Assembly (NCBI RefSeq): GCF_025264625.1 | Contig: NZ_CP093313.1 | Coordinates: 5,332,001 to 5,396,000 of the forward strand | Source: Occallatibacter riparius | GTDB lineage: Bacteria; Acidobacteriota; Terriglobia; Terriglobales; Acidobacteriaceae | Direction of reading: 5' to 3' | DNA: 64,000 nt | In this document: piece by piece, positions 1 through 8,397 of the stretch | Layout: every line of letters begins with the position of its first letter | Position numbering within the stretch: the stretch's first letter is position 1 | Made by a program: the position numbers and the translations under genes | The notes under the pieces: generated by a model | Told to the model about the DNA's origin: nothing | The model's database searches: none | The model's input: only the letters and a program-made list of their open reading frames with translations

Positions 1-2
1 CC

Positions 3-2306
3 AACAACACCATTCCGGCCAACCTCTTTGACCCGAATGCTGTGCTCTACTTCAACAGCGGCGTGGTCCCGCATCCCAGCAACTCCAGCGACCAGGTAAT
101 CTCGCAGGCTGAAACTCCCATCAATGTGCGCGATGACATCGTGCGCATCGATCATCAGGTCAGCACCAAGTGGCAGCTCATGGGCCACTACGAGCACAAC
201 GCTGTTATGCAGGGAAACGCGCAACCCATGCTAGGGTGGCTTGGAGCCAACTACAACACGGTCACCAGCACCCTCGCCAACCCATCTAACTCCGTCGCCA
301 TCAAGCTCAGCGGAACCATCAACCCCAACCTGCTCGTTGAGGCCAGCATGAACTACGATGGCAACACCATCAACATCACCAACAGCAGCAACTCCCAACT
401 GCCCAGCGGATGGAGCGTCAACGGCTTCTTCAACAACGGCTCCAAGTCCATTCCCGGCGTCACCGGCTTCGGGCCGCCCTACTACACGGCGGAAGATATG
501 GGCTCCGCTCCCTGGCACAACGCCGCTCAGGACTACATGCCCCGCGTCGACGTCTCCTGGACGCGCGGCAAACATGCCTTCAAATTCGGCTTCAGCTACA
601 ACCGCTACACCAAGAACCAGCAGCTCTTCGGCGACCCGGAAGGCGCCTACACCTTCAGCGGTCTCTCCAACGACGGCATGATGGACTTCCTCATGGGCCT
701 CTCGGCAACCTACGCCCAGTTCCAGTCCCTTCCCACCCGTCACTACGTCAACCAGACTCCCTCGGGTTACGGCAATGACAACTGGCACGTGACAAAGAAT
801 CTCAGCCTTCAGATCGGCCTTCGTTACGACGCCCTGCCGCACGCCTGGGAGCGCAGCAACGCTGTGGCCAACTTCAATCCCGCCGCGTACGATCCGGGCG
901 CCCGGCCCGCCTGGCGCCCCGACGGATCCATGGACCCCTCCGGTCCCGGCTTCGCCGTCGTCAACAACACACCCTTCTACCTCAACGGCATGCAACTCGC
1001 GGGACAGAACGGCACGGCGCGTGGCCTGGTCAAAAACGATTTCATGACCATCCAGCCGCGTGTCGGCTTCTCCTGGGACATCTTCGGCAACGGCGGCACA
1101 GTCCTTCGCGGAGGCGCCGGCACCTTCTACGAGCGCATGCAGGGCAACGACATCTACAACGCCGCCACCGCCCCGCCGTTCGCGTATAACCCCACAGCCT
1201 CGAACGTCTACGTATCCGATCCGCACACCAGCTGGGTCACAGGCGGCACCGCTGCCGTTCCGTTCTTCCCGGCCAACGGCCTCTTCAACCTCTCCGAGTA
1301 CTACCCCGCCCCCGCCGTCGCGCAATACAGCCTCGGCTTCCAGCGGCAGGTAGCCCCCTCGGTCATCTTCGTCATCCAGTACGTCGGCAACAGCGCATGG
1401 AATCAGAACATCGAGCGCCGCATCAACAACTTCCCGCTCGACACGCCTCTCCCCATTCGCGCCGACGCCGGCGACCCGCAAAACAAGAGCGGCACAAACC
1501 TCGGCGGCACCACCCTGTCCAATCCCAACCTCTATCGCACGTTCCAGGGATACGGCACCATCAACCAGCAGGAGAACTCCACCAACGGCAGCTACAACGG
1601 CTTCCAGACCGGCCTCCGCGCGCAAGGCAAACACGGCCTCACGGGCGAAATCGACTACACCTGGTCGCATGAGATCGACATCACCAGCTACGACCTCAAC
1701 CAGGTCAGCAACCCATTCGACCTCAAATACGACAGGGGATCCGGCGCGCTCGATCGCCGTCACATCCTCAGCGCCAACTACGTCTACGCACTGCCCATCT
1801 TCCCCAGCGGACGCGGCCTCGCTGCTTCCCTCCTCGGCGGATGGCAGATCGCCGGCGTAGTCACCGCCGAATCCGGACATATCATCGCCAACCAGGGCCC
1901 CGGCCTCTCGCTCCCTTACGACCCCGTCGGCCTTGGCGGCGATTACACCAACCGTCCCAACGTAAGCGCAAAACCGCGCTCGCTCAAGAAACCCGGCGAG
2001 TGGTTTGACACCTCAGTCTTCTCCGCTCCCACACCTGCATGGGCCGGCGGCCCCAACAACGGCTTCGGCAATGCCCGTAAGGACATCGCCCTCGGCCCCG
2101 GCCGCTTCAACTTCGACACCTCGCTCTACAAGACCTTCAAGCTTCGCGAGTTCGCCAACATCGAGCTCCGCGCCGAATCCTTCAACACCTTCAACCACAC
2201 CGAGTTCAACGGCATCGGCTCGAACTTCGGCAACAGCACCTTCGGCAAAGCCACCAGCACCTGGGACCCCCGCGTCCTCCAGTTCGGCGGCAAGTTCAAC
2301 TTCTAA
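3..2306 (+). CDS. TonB-dependent receptor, Oar-like (5' end outside window)
   Basis: This is the C-terminal 767 residues of a large outer-membrane beta-barrel receptor. The frame is open from the first bases of the window, so the real start lies upstream and the GTG at 42 is internal. The sequence has alternating aromatic and polar strands, many Asn/Gly-rich loops, repeated barrel segments such as RVDVSWTRGKHAFKFGFSYN and a terminal strand ending GGKFNF with a C-terminal Phe, as expected for BAM-assembled barrels. Similar very large TonB receptors with N-terminal carboxypeptidase-regulatory domains are abundant in Acidobacteriota, where they are thought to import oligosaccharides or other polymers. 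The N-terminal plug is not visible, so the substrate cannot be judged. The gene ends just before a strong terminator. Confidence 0.88.
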   Translation, partial: NNTIPANLFDPNAVLYFNSGVVPHPSNSSDQVISQAETPINVRDDIVRIDHQVSTKWQLMGHYEHNAVMQGNAQPMLGWLGANYNTVTSTLANPSNSVAIKLSGTINPNLLVEASMNYDGNTINITNSSNSQLPSGWSVNGFFNNGSKSIPGVTGFGPPYYTAEDMGSAPWHNAAQDYMPRVDVSWTRGKHAFKFGFSYNRYTKNQQLFGDPEGAYTFSGLSNDGMMDFLMGLSATYAQFQSLPTRHYVNQTPSGYGNDNWHVTKNLSLQIGLRYDALPHAWERSNAVANFNPAAYDPGARPAWRPDGSMDPSGPGFAVVNNTPFYLNGMQLAGQNGTARGLVKNDFMTIQPRVGFSWDIFGNGGTVLRGGAGTFYERMQGNDIYNAATAPPFAYNPTASNVYVSDPHTSWVTGGTAAVPFFPANGLFNLSEYYPAPAVAQYSLGFQRQVAPSVIFVIQYVGNSAWNQNIERRINNFPLDTPLPIRADAGDPQNKSGTNLGGTTLSNPNLYRTFQGYGTINQQENSTNGSYNGFQTGLRAQGKHGLTGEIDYTWSHEIDITSYDLNQVSNPFDLKYDRGSGALDRRHILSANYVYALPIFPSGRGLAASLLGGWQIAGVVTAESGHIIANQGPGLSLPYDPVGLGGDYTNRPNVSAKPRSLKKPGEWFDTSVFSAPTPAWAGGPNNGFGNARKDIALGPGRFNFDTSLYKTFKLREFANIELRAESFNTFNHTEFNGIGSNFGNSTFGKATSTWDPRVLQFGGKFNF

Positions 2307-2316
2307 GTTCACACAC

Positions 2317-2348
2317 AAACACCCGGGTGCAACCACACCCGGGTGTTT
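2317..2348 (+). terminator. Rho-independent terminator after the TonB receptor
   Basis: A perfect 13-bp inverted repeat (AAACACCCGGGTG, 2317-2329, and its complement, 2336-2348) flanks a 6-nt loop, 11 nt after the receptor stop codon. The right arm ends in TTT, but the downstream U-tract is short. Each arm also contains the palindrome ACCCGGGT. Confidence 0.8.
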
Positions 2349-2380
2349 CTACTCCCTCCCAGTGCTCCCCCCTTGCTTTT

Positions 2381-2412
2381 CTTTCTGTCATTCCCGCAGG
2401 GAATCTGCTGTT
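2381..2412 (+). repeat. Intergenic repeat with GTCATTCCC start
   Basis: The 26 bases from about 2387 to 2412, which include a GGGAA/TTCCC inverted pair, recur in reverse complement at 40405-40430 with one difference. This suggests a dispersed intergenic element. Confidence 0.6.
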
Positions 2413-2666
2413 ACATCGTGCATTCGCGCACACATCTGTTGACACCTCGATCTCACGCATGGTTCCGCGTCGCGGCTAAACTGAATTGCCCGGTCTCGTA
2501 TTCTGCGGGAGTGCAATCAACTTGTCCCTGTTGAGAAGAACCGGCCTCGTATCAGGGGCTGCCTTCAGGCAGCCCGCACACCGCTCCCATTGACCTGGGC
2601 TTTAGCCCCCGAGCGATGCGTGAGAATAGCCGAAATCAACGCTGCACCGCGCACACCCCTAGTACA

Positions 2667-2710
2667 GTCATCCTGACCCAGAGCAACGCGAAGGGGAAGG
2701 ATCTGCGGTT
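2667..2710 (+). repeat. 44-bp repeat, copy 1
   Basis: This copy is identical over 44 bases to 3137-3180. It starts GTCATCCTGACCC and ends GGATCTGCGGTT. It resembles the intergenic units at 49168 and 50417, which carry the same GTCAT...GGA(C/T)CTGC ends in reverse orientation. Confidence 0.8.
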
Positions 2711-2787
2711 AGCCTGCCCTGAGCTTGTGGAATTTACCCCGAGAAGTAGCCCTTCGAATCGCGGAGACGATGGCGTCATGAGGGCGA

Positions 2788-3054
2788 TCATTTCAAAGCG
2801 AGCGGGTGTTTGGATTCGACTCCGCAAAATTTGCTGACCGGAAATCTGCAACCGGGGTGGCTCTGCAGGTGTTCGATGTGAGCTCGGGCGCCAGTGCTGG
2901 ATTCTTTCAATGCTTGCACCGGACCGTGGCAGTATTTGCAGCGCATCAGCTCGCTGCGCTCCACAAGGGCCTCGAACAGCGTGCAGGGCAGCCAGCGACC
3001 CCGCACTTTGACCTCGCACTCCGTCATCACCGGCGGTTTCTTTTTCATAGCCAT
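2788..3054 (-). CDS. Small cysteine-rich protein, zinc-ribbon-like
   Basis: An 88-residue basic protein starts at the ATG at 3054. It has a CKYCHGPV motif at about residues 39-46, a later His (RAHIEHL) and a Cys in HPGCRF, a pattern that could bind one zinc ion (CxxC...H...C). I recall similar small proteins with a CxYCHGPV motif and an HxEH segment in other bacteria, all of unknown function. The stop lies close to the first 44-bp repeat. The protein has its own start codon but only a weak ribosome binding site. It could be a chance frame, but the ordered Cys/His spacing argues that it is real. Confidence 0.55.
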   Translation of the reverse strand: MAMKKKPPVMTECEVKVRGRWLPCTLFEALVERSELMRCKYCHGPVQALKESSTGARAHIEHLQSHPGCRFPVSKFCGVESKHPLALK

Positions 3055-3082
3055 TGCACGATTGGATGCTCCTGACCGTAGC

Positions 3083-3100
3083 GCCGGTCTCTAGACCGGC
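3083..3100. repeat. Perfect 8-bp hairpin GCCGGTCT/AGACCGGC
   Basis: An inverted repeat with a 2-nt spacer lies between the small Cys-rich gene and the second 44-bp repeat. There is no U-tract, so it looks more like an intergenic repeat unit than a terminator. Confidence 0.5.
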
Positions 3101-3136
3101 CCCCTCCCGCTCACTCCTATCTCCGCCCAATGCACT

Positions 3137-3180
3137 GTCATCCTGACCCAGAGCAACGCGAAGGGGAAGGATCTGCGGTT
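3137..3180 (+). repeat. 44-bp repeat, copy 2
   Basis: This copy is identical to 2667-2710 and in the same orientation, 470 bp further along. The pair brackets the small Cys-rich gene at 2788-3054. The remaining bases up to 3317 show no gene. Confidence 0.8.
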
Positions 3181-3317
3181 GCTTTTAGAGATTTTCCGAG
3201 TAGGCATTGCCTCGCCCCGAGCGACTCATAGAGCCAACCCGTAGCGTTCCGCGTATTCCGATCGCAAAGTATTTTGGTACCAGGCGTCGAACGTATCGAA
3301 CCACCGCGCCGCCGCAG

Positions 3318-4019
3318 TCATTTTTGACATCCGGGTACTGGTGGAATGTGGACACGTTCGCCTCTGTTCATCTGCTCAACCTGCATTTTCTGGGAAGCTA
3401 GTGGCGGAACACAGAAGCTCTGCCGCATGGCATCAGGCAAAAACTGTTCGTCATACGGCTGCTGAACTACAACGTCGGAGTCTTTCAAGCTTTGGAGCTT
3501 CTGCGCAAGATCGGGATCGCTCCGATGCTGCAGCATGTACAAGTAGCCTTTGTCCAAAAACTGAGTACCGAACACCTGCTTCCGACCGATCGATTGCAGG
3601 TACCGGTCAAGAGTTGCCGCTGCTATCCATCTGGACTCCGAATCCCCCATGACGACAGCTTGCATTGCCAGTAAATGCGCGAGGAGATAGTCGTCCGGCT
3701 GGTCGCTGTGTTGGAAGATGAATGCCGCGTCGTGGTAATCCGATGCACTGGACAGTGGGCCAGCGGCCAGGAGCGACCGAACTCGGTCCCGGCGACCAGC
3801 ATCGCGCTTTATCAAGGTCTGGTCATCCAGCGGTTTAGGACTGGGTGCGTTGGACGGTTGCTTGATCGATTCGCCGTTATCTGTCAGTGCCATCCCGCGA
3901 TCTCGCTGGTCCTCGACATATATTTGACGCATAGGCGATATTCTCCCAACAATGGTCTGAGAGACAGCGGGTAAGCAAAATAAGACGAGAGCGCACAGGT
4001 GGGGTGTGCCGGAGCGCAT
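3318..4019 (-). CDS. Secreted DUF6624-like protein of unknown function
   Basis: The 233-residue protein has an N-terminal signal peptide (hydrophobic core ALVLFCLPAVS). The C-terminal two thirds match the DUF6624 pattern as I know it: a DQ..R opening, then DYHDAAFIFQHSDQPDDYLLAH, LAMQAVVMGD, LDRYLQSIGRKQVFGTQF. Members are exported and have no known activity. The start at 4019 is well supported because AAGGAGG lies 4 nt upstream of the ATG. The gene stands alone, leftward, between repeats and an unknown membrane protein. Confidence 0.7.
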   Translation of the reverse strand: MRSGTPHLCALVLFCLPAVSQTIVGRISPMRQIYVEDQRDRGMALTDNGESIKQPSNAPSPKPLDDQTLIKRDAGRRDRVRSLLAAGPLSSASDYHDAAFIFQHSDQPDDYLLAHLLAMQAVVMGDSESRWIAAATLDRYLQSIGRKQVFGTQFLDKGYLYMLQHRSDPDLAQKLQSLKDSDVVVQQPYDEQFLPDAMRQSFCVPPLASQKMQVEQMNRGERVHIPPVPGCQK

Positions 4020-4202
4020 GAATCCTCCTTGGTGATGAGCGAAACGTCAGTATACGTTGGAGCGAGGACATCTCCGGATGCCTGAAGGAACACGGATCGC
4101 CACTCTTCGCGCCGGGTCAATCTGTGCTCTTTTGCGAAACGTCGCCCTGCGGTTTACTTCCGAGTAGACGGTCACTCGCCCAAGATCGGCAATGCGAGGT
4201 TT

Positions 4203-4892
4203 CTAGCCATCAACAGCTAATGGCTTCTGTGGGGATTTCATCCACGCCATGAAGCGGAACAGAAGCCAAAACCCGACTGCTAGGGGCGCAGCACCGGCAA
4301 TCAGAAATGCCACCATTGAGATTCGCTGACCGGAACTTCTGGGGCCGTGGAAAGACTCCGTCGGAGTGAGATTAACTGCTCTTTTCACCGCACTCGCTAG
4401 TTGATCTTCGTTTGCGAAGTCGGTCGTCTGACCGCCGCGCGTATCAAATAGGAAGTAGTTTCTCTCAGCCTCCTCAATCTTTCTAGGAAAATACGTGTAG
4501 TCATAGTGGCCCAAGACGTACGGGCCTTCCACTTGGACGCTTCCTACCCACGCGACACCGTGGATCGAATCTCCATCCTTTGCGATCCTTCCTGCCTCAG
4601 GCATTTTGTCTAATGCGGTGAGCCTGTACCCATTCGGCAGCGCCTCGTTGATGTCACCGAACAGCAAATCTGGCGTCCCGATTAGCCTGGAAAGCATGGC
4701 GGAAACGATAAGACAACCCAACCAATACGCCATCGTTGCAGGCGGGAACAGTGCAGCTATCAGGCAGGCACTCCGGCTTTGCCTCCTCTTGAGGCGCAAG
4801 AGCAGGATAACGACGACGACGCAAAACGCTCCGGCGATACAGGCCACTGACATCAGGGTGGCCATCATTAGCAATCGTCCGATTATCTCCAC
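4203..4892 (-). CDS. Membrane protein of unknown function
   Basis: The 229-residue protein starts at a GTG (4892) preceded by GGGAGCGG. Two N-terminal hydrophobic segments (about residues 8-33 and 44-68) are separated by a basic RLKRRQSRS loop. A soluble middle domain of about 120 residues follows, then a C-terminal membrane helix (about 193-215) and a basic tail. The middle domain has GPYVLGHYDYTYFP and FLFDTRGGQTTDF motifs that I do not recognise. Topology suggests an extracytoplasmic domain held by helices on both sides. No function is proposed. Confidence 0.6.
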   Translation of the reverse strand: MEIIGRLLMMATLMSVACIAGAFCVVVVILLLRLKRRQSRSACLIAALFPPATMAYWLGCLIVSAMLSRLIGTPDLLFGDINEALPNGYRLTALDKMPEAGRIAKDGDSIHGVAWVGSVQVEGPYVLGHYDYTYFPRKIEEAERNYFLFDTRGGQTTDFANEDQLASAVKRAVNLTPTESFHGPRSSGQRISMVAFLIAGAAPLAVGFWLLFRFMAWMKSPQKPLAVDG

Positions 4893-5014
4893 GCTATCCG
4901 CTCCCTGTGGCTGTTAATTGTAATTTCAGGAAACCATAGCTCCCGGGTCGTCGCCTATTCGTCACTATCGCGTTGGTTCGCCTCCGCAATATGACCAGCA
5001 ACTCCTCAGGGCTA

Positions 5015-5422
5015 TTAGCACAGTGGACCTTTAGTCTTTAGTCGCTTGTATTCAGAAGATGAGAGTCTCAGTGCATGACGGAATGTCCTCTGAAGTGCGC
5101 GAAGCTCGCGGTTGCTAATTTCGTCGCACGAACTGGTCGCGCTCCATACATCTCCCGTGTAGGCGTCAACAGCGAAATTTGCGACGACGACGCTATCCTT
5201 TGGTCCTGAGTCCCAGACGATTGTGAAGAACATGAATCGTGGAGCTTCAGGGTCGTCGAATGAGTCTGCTCCCACGCCGGGGAGCTTCCGCTGTTCAGGT
5301 GTCAGCGCGGCAAGTGCAAGGCGCTCGGTCTGACCACGATTCAATCTACGGCGCGCGGGTTCAGATGCGAATGCGAACCCAATCACTGAAAAGAGAGTAG
5401 CGAGAACAAAGAGCCTCTTCAT
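5015..5422 (-). CDS. Small secreted protein of unknown function
   Basis: This 135-residue protein starts at the ATG at 5422, which gives a clean signal peptide (MKRLFVLATLFSVIGFAFA). The open frame reaches further upstream, but those 43 residues lack a sensible start. The mature part contains FFTIVWDSGPKDSVVVANFAVDAYTGDVW, resembling the small beta fold of PepSY-like secreted domains that relate to a cell-wall or inhibitor function. That likeness is weak. Its neighbours are also isolated single genes. Confidence 0.55.
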   Translation of the reverse strand: MKRLFVLATLFSVIGFAFASEPARRRLNRGQTERLALAALTPEQRKLPGVGADSFDDPEAPRFMFFTIVWDSGPKDSVVVANFAVDAYTGDVWSATSSCDEISNRELRALQRTFRHALRLSSSEYKRLKTKGPLC

Positions 5423-5658
5423 GACGCTCAATCCCCGACCGGGTAGGGTAAATGATTCCTCGCGAGCGAATGGTCGCCCATCCGGAAGCAGTAGGATCGC
5501 CTGCAACTCCCACCCGCCAGACACCTCCCAAAACTCTGTCAAGCCCCCCACCTGTGGAAAACAAGCCTAAACCGCTCATTCCAATCACTACAAAATGTGG
5601 AAAACTAATTGCCGATTACTGATCGAATCTGCCATACTTGATATAGAGAAGAAAAACG

Positions 5659-5690
5659 AATGCCCGCCGAAACCCGGCGGGCATTTTCTT
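5659..5690 (+). terminator. Strong hairpin with T-tract just upstream of a small gene
   Basis: AATGCCCGCCG (5659-5669) pairs perfectly with CGGCGGGCATT (5675-5685), and TTCTTTT follows. No rightward gene ends here: the nearest genes on the left are leftward. The terminator therefore lies in the leader of the gene at 5716. It could be an attenuator, or the end of an unannotated small RNA that starts somewhere after 5552. Confidence 0.7.
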
Positions 5691-5715
5691 TTGCCTTGGA
5701 AAGGAAAACACCCAC

Positions 5716-6081
5716 ATGACCACCACCGACGCAGCCTCACACACCACAGTCCTCGATTCCATCGTCAAACTCTGCAACGCTGCTTACGAAGACACCCTGG
5801 CCGCCGAAAAGGCCCGCGGCCTCGAAAGCTGGAAAGCCCGCGACAAAGCCAAAGAAGCCTTCATGCGCGCTCTGCCGAACCTCACCGCCGATACCTCAAT
5901 CCGCGCATACATCGCTTGCATCGCCCGCGCTATGTCGCTCGAAATCGTCACCAAACCCGAGGGTGCCAAACTCCTTTACGCGGCCCAGATCGCCATGAAC
6001 GCCCTGCCGAAACCCGCCCGCGAAGCCGGACGTTCAGGCCCTGGCAGCCAAGGAAGACAAACGGGAGTTACCGTAAGGTAA
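5716..6081 (+). CDS. Small conserved protein of unknown function, member of a dispersed family
   Basis: The 121-residue, mostly helical protein reads MTTTDAASHTT at the start, then AYEDTLAAEKARG and AKEAFMRALPNLTADTSIRAYIACIARAMSLEI. An AAAGGA lies upstream of the ATG. I recall similar short proteins occurring in several copies per acidobacterial genome, but no function is known to me. The last 30 codons are low-complexity. The 3' end of the gene and the hairpin behind it recur, decayed, at about 13177-13440 and 22260-22540. This copy is the only intact one in the window. A terminator in its leader (5659-5690) suggests tight control. Confidence 0.6.
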   Translation: MTTTDAASHTTVLDSIVKLCNAAYEDTLAAEKARGLESWKARDKAKEAFMRALPNLTADTSIRAYIACIARAMSLEIVTKPEGAKLLYAAQIAMNALPKPAREAGRSGPGSQGRQTGVTVR

Positions 6082-6083
6082 TG

Positions 6084-6128
6084 GGGGTTACTAGAAAATT
6101 AGCTACCCCTCCCCGTCTTTTTACTTCT
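6084..6128 (+). repeat. Hairpin repeat after the small gene (copy A)
   Basis: The 26-base unit from 6084 to 6109 can fold as GGGGT/ACCCC, a 2x2 internal loop, CTAG/TTAG and an AAAA tetraloop, and is followed by CCCCGTCTTTTTACTTCTCC. The same sequence is found on the opposite strand at 22381-22428 and, more decayed, at 13296-13340. In all three copies it follows the same gene 3' end, so it may be a terminator or an end signal of an element. Confidence 0.65.
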
Positions 6129-6394
6129 CCAGATCTTCGCCAAAAATCGCGAAATTGACACAATATAAATAACATATCAATATTCCGAATTCCATAGCCT
6201 CCAAACAAGTCGTCGCACCAACTAATCCGTAAATATACTCATCAGTAAACACCCCGAAGAGCAGAAGATCTCCTTCCCCGCTGCTCTTGCAGGCCGGTTC
6301 TACATCCCTTGCCGCTGCCTGTCCTTAGAGGTCCTCCCTGCGAACGGTATCATCAAAGCTGAATCCTTCAGATTCACGTATGAGAGGACCGTTG

Positions 6395-6880
6395 ATGTCA
6401 GTTTCTGCGAATCGTATTTGGCGACAGATGCCTGAAGAGCTTCGAATCGCTGCCTCCAAAGTCTTTTGGGCCGAGTCAAAGAGCGCCGAGAAGCAGTTTC
6501 TCTCTGCATCTCTAGCGAAGGCGAAAAAGCTGCGTGAAGTCACTGTTCGCAAAAGTCCGATTGAGAGGCTGGCGAACTGGACGGCCACAACCCCGACGCT
6601 TCCCGACCTCATTCTGGATGATCTTCTGAAGATCTATCTCCTCCGCGAGCATCGTGCCGTAATCATCAGCTTTCTTGAACTGCTCAATATCCCCCATGCC
6701 GACGGCATGATCGAAGAGTCGTTTGACCTCGCCACGCTCCCAACTGAACAAGTTCAGAAGGCTGCTCAAAGCTTGCTCGAATCGGCTGATCGTACAGGCG
6801 CAGTGCTCTACCTGAAATACCTGGTGAGTCAGGGCGGACCCTGGGCAGCGATTGAAGAAGTCCTGCCCGCCGAAGAATAG
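6395..6880 (+). CDS. Protein of unknown function
   Basis: A 161-residue soluble, helix-rich protein without a signal peptide. I place the start at 6395 because AGAGGA lies 6 nt upstream; the in-frame ATG at 6380 has no such site. The N-terminal half is basic (SASLAKAKKLREVTVRKSP). The C-terminal half has regular amphipathic helices (LPDLILDDLLKIYLLREHRAVIISFLELL). I know no family for it. The next gene, an ornithine aminotransferase, begins 90 bp downstream in the same direction, but nothing links the two functions. Confidence 0.6.
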   Translation: MSVSANRIWRQMPEELRIAASKVFWAESKSAEKQFLSASLAKAKKLREVTVRKSPIERLANWTATTPTLPDLILDDLLKIYLLREHRAVIISFLELLNIPHADGMIEESFDLATLPTEQVQKAAQSLLESADRTGAVLYLKYLVSQGGPWAAIEEVLPAEE

Positions 6881-6970
6881 AGACCGCGGGCCAATCCTCC
6901 GCTCCATTCTCAGAGGGGCTCAAGTTGAGAACCGAAACACCAGTATCGTTAAGGCACATTAAGGCAGACC

Positions 6971-8194
6971 ATGCAAACGCACTTAGCAGAGACGCAGATG
7001 CAAACTCAGGATTTTGTCGACCTTGAAAGCCAATACGGAGCGCACAATTATCGTCCTCTCGACGTAGTGATTGAACGTGCTGAGGGCGTTTGGGTCTACG
7101 ACGTCGACGGCAAACGTTATCTGGATTGCCTGGCCGCTTACTCCGCAGTGAATCAAGGTCACTGTCACCCAAAGATTCTTCGCACTCTCGAAGAACAGGC
7201 CAGGAAAGTTACCCTGACCTCGCGCGCATTTCGAAACGACCAGCTACCCCTGCTTTGTAAAGATCTTCACGATCTGACGGGATTCGACATGGTGCTGCCG
7301 ATGAATTCCGGCACCGAGGCTGTCGAAAGCGCCATCAAGGTCGCGCGCAAATGGGGCTACAAGGTGAAGGGCATCCCACAGGACCAGGCCGAGGTCATTG
7401 TCTGCGCCAACAACTTCCATGGGCGCACCGTCACTATCGTCGGCTTCTCAACCGATGAACATTATCGCGATGGCTTCGGTCCCTTCGCGCCGGGATTCAA
7501 GGTGATCCCCTACGGCGACGCTGAGGCTCTGCGCAGCGCCATTACCCCGAATACCTGCGCGTTCCTCGTGGAGCCGATCCAGGGCGAGGCTGGAATCCTG
7601 ATACCCCCGGCCGGGTTCCTTCGCGAAGCTGCTGAGATCTGCCGCCAGAACCGCGTGCTTCTCATGACGGATGAAATTCAGTCCGGTCTGGGGCGCACCG
7701 GCAAGCTCTTCGCTTACATGCACGAAGAAATTACCCCGGACGTATTGATCGTGGGAAAAGCCCTGGCAGGCGGATTCTATCCAGTCTCGGCCGTCCTCGC
7801 TTCGCGCGAGATTCTGGGGGTCATCACCCCCGGCGACCACGGCAGCACATTTGGAGGGAACCCGCTCGGATGCGCCATTGCCAGAACCGCTCTGCGTGTC
7901 CTGATCGAAGAGAAGATGGTCGAGCAGTCCGCGGACTTGGGAGCTTACTTCCTCTCGCGGCTTCAATCGCTCCGCAGTCCTGCCATCAAGGAGATTCGTG
8001 GAAAGGGTCTCTGGATTGGTATCGAGCTCCACGGGAAGGCCCGCCCCTATTGCGAAGCCCTGATGCACGAAGGGATCTTGTGCAAAGAGACTCACGATCA
8101 CGTCATCCGCATAGGCCCCCCCTTGGTCGTCAAACGGGAAGAACTCGATTGGGCATTTGAGAGGATCGCAAAGGTGACCGCGACAAGCCAGTAG
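6971..8194 (+). CDS. rocD: Ornithine aminotransferase
   Basis: A class III PLP-dependent aminotransferase of 407 residues, the normal length for ornithine delta-aminotransferase, which turns ornithine and 2-oxoglutarate into glutamate semialdehyde and glutamate. Visible features are NSGTEAVESAIK (PLP phosphate binding, about 112-123), NNFHGRT near 147-153, the LLMTDEIQSGLGRTG segment with Asp234 and Gln237 for the cofactor ring, and the PLP lysine in LIVGKALAGGFYPVSA (Lys263). The N-terminal YGAHNYRPLDVVIERAEGVWV is typical of ornithine rather than acetylornithine aminotransferases. It could link arginine breakdown to proline or glutamate; the putrescine genes at 49-52 kb use arginine separately. 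Confidence 0.92.
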   Translation: MQTHLAETQMQTQDFVDLESQYGAHNYRPLDVVIERAEGVWVYDVDGKRYLDCLAAYSAVNQGHCHPKILRTLEEQARKVTLTSRAFRNDQLPLLCKDLHDLTGFDMVLPMNSGTEAVESAIKVARKWGYKVKGIPQDQAEVIVCANNFHGRTVTIVGFSTDEHYRDGFGPFAPGFKVIPYGDAEALRSAITPNTCAFLVEPIQGEAGILIPPAGFLREAAEICRQNRVLLMTDEIQSGLGRTGKLFAYMHEEITPDVLIVGKALAGGFYPVSAVLASREILGVITPGDHGSTFGGNPLGCAIARTALRVLIEEKMVEQSADLGAYFLSRLQSLRSPAIKEIRGKGLWIGIELHGKARPYCEALMHEGILCKETHDHVIRIGPPLVVKREELDWAFERIAKVTATSQ

Positions 8195-8397
8195 CGGCAC
8201 GGGCCCTTTTTCACAGTCTCTTTTCGTCAGCAGTTGGCCAATATCCCCGCGATTCGGGCGAATCTACTCAAGTCTTGAGAACAGGCCAACTCCCAATCTG
8301 AGAAAAGCAGGGGTGCGGTATTCACCCACCCCCTTCTCTTCAACAGTGAGATAAATCACTTGACGTGGCGACCAAAACGGGAATATAAGGCGAATAT

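Larger units (their letters stand above)
2349..2787. other. Intergenic region rich in short repeats
   Basis: No convincing gene is seen in this stretch of about 440 bases. It holds a TGTCAT-type repeat at 2381-2412, a perfect 8-bp hairpin GGGCTGCC/GGCAGCCC at 2556-2575 followed by a GGGCTTTAGCCCC hairpin near 2598, and the first of two identical 44-bp repeats at 2667-2710. Short open frames here have no ribosome binding site and translate the repeats themselves. Confidence 0.6.

Noticed and set aside
231..1880. Long leftward frame of 549 codons opposite the TonB receptor gene
   Set aside because: It is the complement of a well-supported gene and consists mainly of low-complexity Val/Ala/Gly/Glu, as expected for a shadow of GC-rich coding sequence.
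8283..8345. Possible terminator after rocD (GGGTG...CACCC)
   Set aside because: The stem is only 5 bp and no T-tract follows it closely.
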